Shown here: piece by piece, positions 56,020 to 64,000 of the stretch
Numbering within the stretch: the first letter of the stretch is position 1
Layout: each line of letters opens with the position of its first letter
Assembly: GCA_964059195.1 (NCBI GenBank)
Contig: CAXKWD010000003.1
Span: forward strand, 16,288,606 to 16,352,605
Length of the DNA: 64,000 bases
Source: Ectobius pallidus
Lineage: Eukaryota; Arthropoda; Insecta; Blattodea; Ectobiidae
Direction: 5' to 3'
Made by a program: the position numbers and the translations under genes
Notes under the pieces: generated by a model
Told to the model about the DNA's origin: nothing
Databases searched by the model: none
Seen by the model: the letters and a program-made list of their open reading frames with translations, nothing else

Positions 56020-56146
56020 GTTCTTGTTGCAATGCTTAGCCGTTTTATGTTTCGTTAAAAAAATAATCGGTATTTTAAAAGATGGTAAGGAATTAGATAT
56101 ATTTAGAAATTGTAAGAATAGTAGGCCCACCTACTACTTTAAATAA

Positions 56147-56320
56147 ATGTTGACTTGTCTATGTGGCTCCTGGGAATATTTGCACATCATATTTTGTTAC
56201 TGTGCAACTCGGTGTGGTGGAAGATACGGATGCCGAAAAGCTGGTATCAAATGCTCATCCACAAACAGTATACCATTAGAAGAAGATGAGCTTAAAATTG
56301 ATGACGTCCAAGCAAAATAA
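56147..56320 (+). CDS. small Cys-rich (CXC-like) open frame in TE loop, probable remnant
   Basis: 57 codons from ATG 56147 to TAA 56320. The central part reads CYCATRCGGRYGCRKAGIKC: closely spaced cysteines around GCRKAGIKC, similar to Cys-rich CXC-type motifs that I recall at the C-terminus of many insect transposon-related and uncharacterised proteins. An acidic tail (EEDELKIDD) follows. It sits in the loop of the 2.8-kb inverted-repeat element, so it is probably the last exon or C-terminal end of the protein once encoded by the autonomous parent. No upstream coding in frame is visible. Whether it is expressed is unknown. Confidence 0.45.
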   Translation: MLTCLCGSWEYLHIIFCYCATRCGGRYGCRKAGIKCSSTNSIPLEEDELKIDDVQAK

Positions 56321-57683
56321 GTTGTTTAGGCACTCTCTAATCAATGTTGTAGGCTATAGCCTATGTGTATAAATACAGAGTGTTCGGTAGATAGAAAGAT
56401 ATAACCCTAACTTATCATACGATGGACTAGGATTGCAGTATTGGAGACTGAAAAAAATAGACAACTAAACATTTATTTAAAGTACTATGTAGGCCTACTA
56501 GGTTTTATAATTTCTAAATATTACAATTTTTGCAAATTATATTTTAAACGAAAAATATAACAGCTAATAGGCCTGATTTATATTTCTTTTAACGTGCACT
56601 CATACCATGTGATTTTTATAAGCTTTATAACAATAATCATAATAATTAGTTTTATGTGTGATGTTTACCTTTGTTACGAATATTATTCTAAGAACTGGTT
56701 TGCTTCATATCCTTCTATATCCTGAACTATTAATTCTATGAAATATCATTCAGATCCATTTTATAAGAACTTTTATGTAGTTTAATATTGCGCATAAACC
56801 GTTTTTTGCTAGAAACCATAGCTTTTTTTGCGTATTTAGGGAAAACTGGGGGGAAATATTTAAAAGTGCCTCCCACCCCCCGCTCACCCCCTATCCATGG
56901 GACTTTTAATATGTTGTTTAGGACACTTTCCCCCACATCTCTGCCAATTTTCAAAACTACATAATTTTTTGTGCCTATTTTTTTTCTTTCTTGCATGGAA
57001 TATAATGTATTTTCCATTACATGTACTGTGCTTGTAACGTGATCGGATTTTTAATAAATTCAACTTCAGTGGTTTTGTAAGTTCCATGATGTAAGTACAC
57101 AATATACAGCTTATATACAAAGATATAAACCCAAAATATAGAGAAAGTGCGACATATGGTTTTCTTTAGAAATCCCGAAATTTGACCGAAACTTTAAATT
57201 GTTATAACTTTTGAAAATTTGAAAACAAAATAACAAATGACAACTCATTTTAAAGTGAATTTATTTCTCTACAACTTCTTTCATGAGAACATTGCTGTAT
57301 ATCTAAGGGCTGAGGCGCTAGAAGGCAAAGTGTGTCGAAAAGCGTGAGGCGAAAGAGCTTTTTTAGAAAATTTATTATTTTCGCTGGCAGATAGCTCGAA
57401 AACTATTGGGAATAGAAAGAAATGTTTAATTTGAAACTTCTAGGAAATTTTATCAGATTGATTTTTGTATATAGCAAAATTTTCTCTATGATGCACCATT
57501 GTTTAGATATATGCGAAAAACCTAAAAACGGGACCTTCTGCGGGCCCCCCGCTCACCCCCCACCTTCGGGGACTTTTAGTATGTTGTTCAGGACATTCCC
57601 TCCGACAACTCTGCAAAATTTCAAAGCTACACGATTTTTTTTTTCTATTTGGTGTTTCACGACCTTTATTGACTGGACTATTA

Positions 57684-57802
57684 AGGAGGCTCAATATTCT
57701 GAATATGGGCGGGAATTTTAATGCAGTAAAGACGTACACTGTATACATGATTTAAAGTGATGATGTGACGGTCAAACCAAAAGTAAAGGTGATAAATCAA
57801 GC

Positions 57803-57865
<63 letters not shown>

Positions 57866-58772
57866 TAATAGCTATAGCTATAGGTACTATTAATTCAAAA
57901 TTACTTTTAAACTCTGTTGCAATCAAAACAAACTAATAGGCCTACCTTTACTACAAAAAAAATGCTGTTCTACTGTTTTAAAATTTCAAAGTTTATTTTG
58001 GAGGGGAGAAGATAAAAAAAATTAACTTCCTAGAATTTTTCCATCGGTTATAGGCTAAAAGCTATAAGTTTGTCAAATTTCAAGATTCTAGCTCAACTGG
58101 AAGTGAGTATACATCAATGTTAATAAGTGGTTGATTAGACTGTCGTAGATGTGAAAGATGTTACGGTTATCTGGCCAGTTTTCCCATAGCCTACTTATGG
58201 GGCAGCTAGAATCACCAATTGTTTTACACTTATGGCTGTTGTATGTGCCAATATTTTTGCCAAATTTTACGATTTTATCTATCCTGTAAGTGGGTCAAAA
58301 ATTACATAATGTGAGGAAAATATACAACATTTACTAAAAATATACAAATGGTGCAAAATATATTGCACAAACTTTCTCGCATATACGAGTTAAAAGCTAG
58401 CGCAGAAAAAAGTAAATTAGAAAATAAATTTTACTTAATACATTTTTTTAATAAACTAACATGTATCTAGAACGGAAAGCATCAATGGCCGATCTTTATG
58501 TACAATGCTTTAAACGTGAAATAATAATAAAAATACTAATAACAATAATAATCAATGGCGGAGTGTGGATATTTTGACTGGGTTTACACATTAGTCAATA
58601 AATTTTGTTTGTCTACGTAAATTATGCATTTGACAAAACTTATTACCTGCCCATAACGAAAGAACTCTATTTGAGCAAAGAATGTTCACAAGAAAGCTAA
58701 AATATCCTAATTCATTAATAACCTAAAACACTAAATCATACTTGGAAACTTCTACGTGATTATGATTATCAC
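57684..58772. other. unassigned, with (TA)n
   Basis: TA microsatellite at 57808-57863. A stretch near 58040-58110 (CAAGATTCTAGCTCAACTGG) matches 41220-41250. The rest has no supported feature. It lies within the 4.96-kb TIR element. Confidence 0.4.
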
Positions 58773-59324
58773 CAGGGCCCGGATTCTAATGACGTGTCAT
58801 ATTTTTATTGAAGCTGCATAGACATTGTCAACTTGTAGATAAACCCAAATCATGGCCTCTAGATTATAGAAATGCATTTTTATTAGGTCATTTTTTGTCA
58901 TTTTATGCATTTTTTCATTTTTAGGGCATTTATTTCAATTTTAGGTCATTATTTTGTCATTTTCATGTCATTTCGTTAATTATTTAGTCATTTTCATGCA
59001 TTTACATTGAGTTTATTAACTTTTATGTCGTCTTATTTTCCCATAGGGTAATATTTAAAAAAATTACTTGGTTATTATAATGCAACATTTTTTCTAGGAT
59101 CTATTTTAAAAACTATTTTCTTACGTTTCTTGACCTACAACATCCTTTCTGCGTTTACAGTTTTTACAATTATGTACAACTTTGTGTGTACAATAATATT
59201 TTTTATAAATAAAATAATAGTTTTTAGGTCATTCTTTACAGTTATTAAATCATTTTCCTTAAAATTTAGGGTCATTTTATAGGTAATTTTCAAACAATTT
59301 TAGGTCATCAGAATCCGGGCCCTG
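58773..59324. mobile_element. hAT-type element, CAGGGCCCGG family, short copy
   Basis: 552 bp with termini CAGGGCCCGGATTCTAATGA and ATCAGAATCCGGGCCCTG. Perfect 8-bp duplication ATTATCAC at 58765-58772 and 59325-59332. Closely related to 45029-45778, with an internal deletion. Nested in the 4.96-kb element. Confidence 0.93.
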
Positions 59325-59784
59325 ATTATCACGCAGCCATAGCACAAGATATGAACTTTAAATATTTAAGGACCAAATCAAATAGTGCGGAAACCGGCTG
59401 GCGAATAATGCTATAAAAGAAACTAATAGGCCTAATACATAAAACTTCACACGGAAACACTATGAAATGCACGTAGGCTACTACGGTTATATACTGTTTA
59501 CACCATTTCCCTCGTGGGCGACGTCATCATGCGCGCCGAACGATATTAGGTAACTGCGCATGGCAAATGAGCACCCCTTGCTGCTTTATGTCATGCATTG
59601 CTTTCACTGCTGCTGACACTCTTTCTCGAATGTGCATTGAGAATATATTTCCGGTTGTTTGGAACACCATACCTAAATACTTGAAATGGGCCATGAAAAT
59701 GAATTTGAATATCGAAAGTCCTTCATAAGTTAATTTCCAATCGCAAAATACAAAACCCGGGCGGCGCCGGGCCTTTCAAGCTAA

Positions 59785-60240
59785 TATGTATGTATATATA
59801 TTGATTTGGAAGTTTATGATTAGTATTATGTATTTCTGAAAAATTATTATAGGGAAGAAGAGACTTCTCGAGAGTTATTTGAGTATTGCATTGGCAATAG
59901 TATAAAGACTGGTCAATTTACACATTACTTCCGAGAATTTCGTTCGTGAGTTTTTAGTATTATAGTGCTATTTTTAATTTATTGTTTAAGCTAAGGAAGT
60001 TGTGCTATTACCAAACATAATGTAACAATTACAAAAACAAAATGTAATACTTAACTATGAAGACCGATATCAATCGGCCTGTAATTAACACAGAATTCGA
60101 CTGAGTATGTTGTTGTGAAATGAGACATTTTGAACTGAACGAATTTGTGAGCTTTTACTTGCGATCCCTATTCTGTCCAGCTGGGTGTTAGTTCATCCTG
60201 TATTTTATGTTTCTTATATTTCAATTGAATATTAAATAAA
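59785..60240. other. unassigned sequence
   Basis: AT-rich; no supported feature. Confidence 0.4.
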
Positions 60241-60915
60241 ATAAATTAATTAATTAATAAGCCCGACACAATCCCTTATAGGGCAAGGGCCTCCTACCAT
60301 GGTAGGGCTGGCTCTGTTTTACTCTCCTAAGGTGAACTATTTCCTTGGAGAGTTGGGTTTTTGCCTCCTGGTGGGTTAAGACCTATATTAGCAACACTTT
60401 CCTAGGACACTGTTTTCCTAATGAATTAAATGTTCTATCACTTGTTTCCAGTTCACTTTTTCTATGACCTATCCTGACCATCTCGTTTCTGCCTCCTCCC
60501 TGAACTCTTCTTCCCTTCCTAGATCACTGTTTTCCTAATGATTTAAATGTTTTATCACTTGTTTCCAGTACACTCTTTCTTTGGCCTGTCTTGTCCATCT
60601 CGTTCCTAACTCCTCCCTAAATTCGTCCTCCCATCTGCGTCGAGGTCTGCCTCTGCTTCTTTTACCCTTCCTCTGGTCCCAAACAGTTGTTGCATACGCC
60701 CATCTTTCTTGATTCATTCTGATGACGTGACCTCCCCAATTCCATTTGGTTTTTCTTACAACAATCGCTGCGTTTTCCAGTTCACTTCTTTTTCTTAACT
60801 CCTCATTTCTTATCCTGTCCCTTAGATTTATACCCAACAGTTTTCTTTCCATGTTGAATATTACAAAAACTAAAATGGCGAAATTTAAGAACATAGTTTT
60901 ATCCCGTGTCCACAA
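60241..60915 (-). pseudogene. LINE family C reverse transcriptase C-terminal tail
   Basis: Minus frame 60535-60915 includes GINLRDRIRNEELRKRSELE, KWNWGGHVIRMNQERWA, RKGKRSRGRPRRRWEDEFRE and a final YWKQVIKHLNH stop. The W.GHV.RM and GRPRRRW motifs place it in the same broad endonuclease-RT group as family A, but the residues differ. The 3' untranslated part (60255-60400) has palindromic GGGCCTCCTACCATGGTAGG. The coding end is tandemly duplicated just downstream. Confidence 0.83.
60400..60632 (-). repeat. 117-bp tandem duplication of the LINE-C coding end
   Basis: CACTGTTTTCCTAATGA occurs at 60408 and 60525, each followed by matching sequence (TTAAATGTT, TATCACTTGTTTCCAGT) with about 15 percent difference by eye. 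Confidence 0.85.
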
Positions 60916-60941
60916 TCTCTCTATCTCTCTATCTCTCTCAA

Positions 60942-61061
60942 TCTATAAGAGGCATTGTCCTGACTGACTGACTGACTGACAGAGAATGAACACAGAGCCT
61001 AAACTATAATATGTAGAGACTTGGAATTCTGACAGTACCTTCGTTTCATAATGTAAGCTAG
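60942..61061 (+). mobile_element. mini-Helitron, 120 bp
   Basis: TCTATAAGAGGCATTGTCCT followed by GACTGACTGACTGAC and the first about 110 bp of the 10770 family, ending abruptly at CTAG (61058-61061). Either a truncated copy or a minimal element using an internal CTAG. The 3' hairpin is missing. Confidence 0.55.
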
Positions 61062-61097
61062 TTTATCAATAAACCACTTGAATATTGAGGTAGCAGG

Positions 61098-62005
61098 CAT
61101 GGGCGTAATTTCAGCATTTTAACTGGGGTGGCAAGGACTGCGGGGGGGGGGGTCCGGGGGGTATGGAATTTTGTTTTAAATTCGGCGTTAAAATGATGTA
61201 GTTTAAGCATTTTTTAAACTTTTTTACATACCATACCAGCATAAATGTTAAATAATTTATACCTATTGTTCTGTTTATTATTTATGTGCCTTGTTATATT
61301 AAAATGTTTTATTTTTAGTCACATCAACAACAAAATCGTTCGAAAAATAAATACCATCCATAAACAATTTTTTAAAGTTTGGTCTGTTTTTGATACTTTG
61401 TATGCTTAACCTAGTTAAGTATAAATTAAGAAAACATCATACTAAAATAAACAATGCTTGATTGAAGTTTTACTTGATGCCACCACAAGTACAATAACTA
61501 TTTTACACAAAATGAACCCTTCTCTTTTGTTTTGAGTTAAAAACATCAATTACTTTGGAAATATCTATTTCAACACTCCTTTCGATTGCCAGAAGGGCCA
61601 ATGACGTCAACCTTTCTTGGCCAATTGTGTTTCTGGTGTAAGTTTTTAACCTACGTAGACATGAAAAAGACCTTTCACAGGATGCTGAGTTCATAGGGAT
61701 TGTAAAATACAAGCGGAACAGTTCAAAAAGCAGAGGGAACACACTTTTCAAAGATTTTTTTTTTTTTTTTTTCCAAAAGGTCAGCTCATTTTGAACATGA
61801 AAGCTATTATTGTGTGCTAATTAAAATGATTCTGAGACAAGTTAAATAAAGAATCAAGATTGTGCCACGTTTATAAACTGTAATTTTTCACTTGTTTCCA
61901 AATAACTGATATTTTTACTGCCGATTTTTGGGATGGAAAAAAGAGGGGTTTGGGAATTCTGGGGTGACAACTGCCACTTCTTGCCACTCCGTAATTACGC
62001 CACTG
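61098..62005. mobile_element. hAT element with transposase remnant
   Basis: 908 bp with termini CATGGGCGTAATTTCAGC and CGTAATTACGCCACTG. Perfect 8-bp duplication GTAGCAGG at 61090-61097 and 62006-62013. Both ends match the 303-bp MITE at 13769. It carries the C-terminal coding remnant at 61503-61751, making it the largest member of this family here. Confidence 0.9.
61503..61751 (-). pseudogene. hAT transposase C-terminal dimerisation domain fragment
   Basis: 82-codon minus frame. FTIPMNSASCERSFSCLRRL then KTYTRNTIGQERLTSLALLA followed by IE is the conserved hAT C-terminal dimerisation motif (P.(N/S)SA.CER.FS.L...K...R....ERL..L.LL.I). In full proteins this lies at the end of a 600-700 residue transposase, downstream of the catalytic DDE/RNase H-like domain, which is absent here. 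The parent is probably a ZMYM/TTF-type hAT. Non-functional. Confidence 0.9.
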
Positions 62006-62013
62006 GTAGCAGG

Positions 62014-62468
62014 CATGCCAAACGTATAATTCGCCACCGATCTTTACCAACAGAAATAAACGTGCGGTTTCTCTCTGGCGAAAATGGTTCGGGCACGTGC
62101 GAGGGTTGATTGGATCAATTGTCTGATAAGGGAGAGTGTCCACCCCTGGCGTCATGAAAGATAGCGATATTTACTTGGGGGCACGTAGAAATTCATGTCA
62201 CGGGGTGTGGGGTGGAGGGTTCTGTAAACAGCTGACTTGCACCCAGTCTCGCAGTCCATTCAACAACATTCTCTCCCGTCTTGTATCATGTTTTCTTTCT
62301 TCCAGCCCAGATGGCACCACATGCCTCGCACACATAATTCTTCTCTTCTCACATTTTCGTGGATTTCATATTGTCATCGGTTCTGGCAATAAGGTCAGTG
62401 TAAAAATAGTCGATTTATTCCCTTCAGTATTATAACAGTAACCAGAAGCATTAATTTATAATTAAGTA
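62014..62468. other. unassigned sequence
   Basis: A plus frame at 62136-62435 has no motif. A weak LINE-like stretch (WRKWFGHVRG) at about 62075-62110 is too short to assign. Confidence 0.35.
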
Positions 62469-62590
62469 CAGTGAACGCCGCTTAATGTAATCGCGGATAA
62501 TGTTATCTATAGGGTAATGTTATCACTTTTATGAAGTCCCTTAATACTGATACATCCAAAAAATGCTGTTTATTGTGATCAAATATTCTT
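62469..62590 (+). mobile_element. pogo-like element end
   Basis: CAGTGAACGCCGCTTAATGT preceded by TA, then CGCGGATAATGTTATC. It matches the reverse copy at 27421-27532 for about 110 bp. The other terminus was not found. Confidence 0.55.
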
Positions 62591-64000
62591 TTTATGTTAT
62601 GTTTAGAAATAACACAACATGCTAAAAAATAATATAAAGGAAAATAAGAAATTAAATTAAAAAAAGATAGAAAGTCTTTATTTTAAAAAAAATTGTCGTA
62701 TTTTACATAAGTTATATCACATTTTTTATTCCTTTCTTTCTTTTTTCCTTTCTTTCTGCTCTTCGTCTCTCATCCTTTTTCACTCTGCTCTCTTTGGGTT
62801 TGCACCCGAGCCCGATCAATTTTGCTCATTCGGGTTTATTTCTTAATATTATATTAATATTAAATTATGTATAAAAAATTCGTAATTCTTTGTGCTTTAG
62901 CTATATTGTTTCCACAGTAGAAAATTTTCAACCTGAAATTTTGTAATGTTATATACATAATTTATGTAGCATATATATATTTATATTTATATATATATAA
63001 GAATGAAAGTAAGGAAGACATAAATAAATAAATAAAATGGAGAATAAAACAGAATGAAACACAGAAAGAAAAGAACGAAGAAAAAGAAAGGACAGAAAGA
63101 GACTTAAAATACAAATCATGAAAAATAAAAAGTATGAATGAATAAATTAATATACGCAATAAAGAAAAAGAAATACATATAATGGAAGAAACAAAAAAGT
63201 AATGAGAATGAAAAACGCAAAGACGAAAGCAAATTCATGAAAGACACAAAATGAAAAGCGAATTGATGAAGGACACTAAAATGAAAAGCGAATTAATGAA
63301 GGAAAGGAAGAATGGTTGAAGAAAGATATAAAGAAGGACGACGTAAGAAAGAAGGAAATTGAATTAGGAATACAAAATTGAAAGAAGCTGGCTGAATGCA
63401 CCATATGGCATTGTTCTCAAGGGGTTTCAGAGTAAATTCAATCGTTATCAGGTCAAAGGATCTGAGACTGGAATTGAAACAGGAGTTAACAGTTCCATAA
63501 TAAATCCCATTTGATCTCCTTAAAGGAATGAGAAAAAAAAGAATAAATAAGCACCATTTGTTTGGAATGGCGCAATTCTAAATGTAGGTCATAGAGTCGA
63601 CCCGAGCTCCTCGCTTGACGGTAGTTAATGAACCATTATATAAACAAATACGTGTGTTCCGGGAAAGAAATAACAATCAATATTCCGGGAATGGCTGCCA
63701 TTGTCGTTCCTTTTTCTTCCTCTCCCATCATCCCGAATCTCTTTTTATAGTGCTTATTTTACGTTCGTCCATATAATAGCTTTAATGGTCCACAGTCCAC
63801 TAGAACGATTGCAGGGCAATCAGCCAAATTATGCTTTACAATACTCTGAATTCAAAATAACAGCAGGTGACCAATTTTTAAAATATACTGTATACAGTGC
63901 ACAAAGCTTTTTGTGATCAATTCGGGATGCAGCTAATCAGATAACATTAACCGACTGATAACAATAACTAACTATCTCCGTGGCGCTAACATCCCCGAAG
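62591..64000. other. unassigned, purine-rich tract
   Basis: 63000-63400 is strongly A/G-biased on the plus strand (GAAAGAAAAG-type). Frames here are low complexity. No repeat boundary or gene is supported up to the window edge. Confidence 0.4.

Larger units (their letters stand above)
54864..57680. mobile_element. 2.8-kb element with about 1-kb inverted repeats
   Basis: Left arm 54864-55955 and right arm 56635-57680 are diverged inverted copies. The ends are TAGTCCAG and CTGGACTA with TTA on both sides (54861-54863, 57681-57683). The left arm has an extra about 95 bp at 55780-55873. Each arm holds a rough internal duplication: a segment starting at GTCCAGG near 54866 recurs near 55472. The loop carries a TTA microsatellite and a small Cys-rich frame. 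A TTA target would fit PIF/Harbinger or similar, but this is inferred. The overlapping frames in both arms are non-coding. Confidence 0.8.
54624..59579. mobile_element. 4.96-kb TIR element with 10-bp TSD inside LINE-D
   Basis: GCTGCTTTAT flanks it at 54614-54623 and 59580-59589, and excising it restores the LINE frame through DIKQ/LSK. The left end starts CAAGGTATATAAAGCTACTA. In reverse complement the right end starts AAGGGGTGCTCATTTGCC. Both ends then share TGACGTC and CCACGAGGG at a similar distance inside, so about 90-bp diverged inverted termini are likely. A 10-bp duplication would suit a Mutator-like element or a P-like element with 8 bp. No transposase is recognised between the ends. 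Confidence 0.65.
54025..59701 (-). mobile_element. 5'-truncated LINE family D inserted in the Helitron
   Basis: An 11-bp duplication AATTTGAATAT lies at 54014-54024 and 59702-59712. Minus-strand coding begins near 59690 with HFKYLGMVFQTTGNIFSMHI and RERVSAAVKAMHDIKQ. It is interrupted at 59589/54624, then continues LSKISLDTAIKLFHIKISPI. Without the nested element the LINE is about 711 bp, a normal truncated copy. Confidence 0.82.
52712..59784 (+). mobile_element. Helitron copy exploded by nested insertions
   Basis: The 5' end TCTATATA at 52712 is followed, after a TA MITE, by TAAGGCTTTGTCCTGACTGA at 53256, collinear with 10770-11637 to about 54024. The Helitron resumes at 59713 (CGAAAGTCCTTCATAAG), passes a hairpin CCCGGGCGGCGCCGGG and ends CTAA at 59781-59784. 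Removing the inserts leaves about 850 bp, against 868 bp for the intact copy. It is the outermost layer of a stack at least four insertions deep. Confidence 0.85.

Noticed and set aside
1..64000. Endogenous viral elements or LTR retrotransposons
   Set aside because: I looked for integrase, protease, capsid or LTR-like direct repeats and saw none that I could support.

Overview
The window reads as intergenic or intronic DNA from a large, AT-rich, transposon-dense animal genome, most likely an insect. The insect call is inference. It rests on CFDP2-like endonuclease/reverse-transcriptase LINE tails, tRNA-derived SINEs, mariner transposase remnants, insect-style Helitrons and many hAT, TTAA-flanked and TA-flanked non-autonomous elements. 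The flavour (families plus a very abundant TAGGCCTA octamer) suggests a cockroach or termite, but I cannot confirm that. I found no convincing host protein-coding gene, no rRNA, no intact tRNA gene and no CRISPR array. Nearly all longer open frames are TE fragments or translated microsatellites.

Layout. 0.3-1.8 kb: LINE-B tail split by a TTAA-flanked element. 2.7-3.2 kb: LINE-A tail. 4.0-6.5 kb: inverted-repeat elements carrying two insertions of a one-ended hairpin element. 6.9-9.8 kb: family R repeat, two SINEs, hAT MITE. 10.8-14.1 kb: Helitron, piggyBac-like element with a nested SINE, hAT MITE. 14.75-16.8 kb: three head-to-tail Helitrons. 16.9-22.6 kb: run of hAT-type elements sharing a target motif near GTTATGAC. 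23.5-24.8 kb: hAT element with a nested SINE and hairpin element. 25-34 kb: LINE-A tails, Helitron pair, hAT MITEs. 34.85-35.25 kb: foldback-like element with 21-bp tandem-repeat arms. 36.9-46.3 kb: LINE, mariner and SINE remnants and two hAT elements. 47.7-51.7 kb: three more hairpin elements, one split by a TA-flanked MITE, and family R copies. 52.7-59.8 kb: one Helitron expanded from about 0.85 kb to 7.1 kb by nested insertions. 60.2-62.5 kb: LINE-C tail, mini-Helitron, hAT element with a dimerisation-domain remnant, pogo-like end.

How the parts relate. Insertion order can be read from target-site duplications and from empty sites present elsewhere in the same window. The deepest stack is Helitron > 5'-truncated LINE-D > 4.96-kb TIR element > 2.8-kb long-inverted-repeat element, with a TA-flanked MITE also sitting in the Helitron 5' tip. 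Nothing looks like an operon or a co-regulated gene set.

Most notable observations: a repeat family whose ~140-bp hairpin head shows paired substitutions between copies; the foldback-like element; the nested Helitron; a 2.8-kb long-inverted-repeat element carrying a small Cys-rich frame; repeated hAT insertion at one motif; and the TAGGCCTA octamer, which may be an excision-footprint-like insertion at TA.
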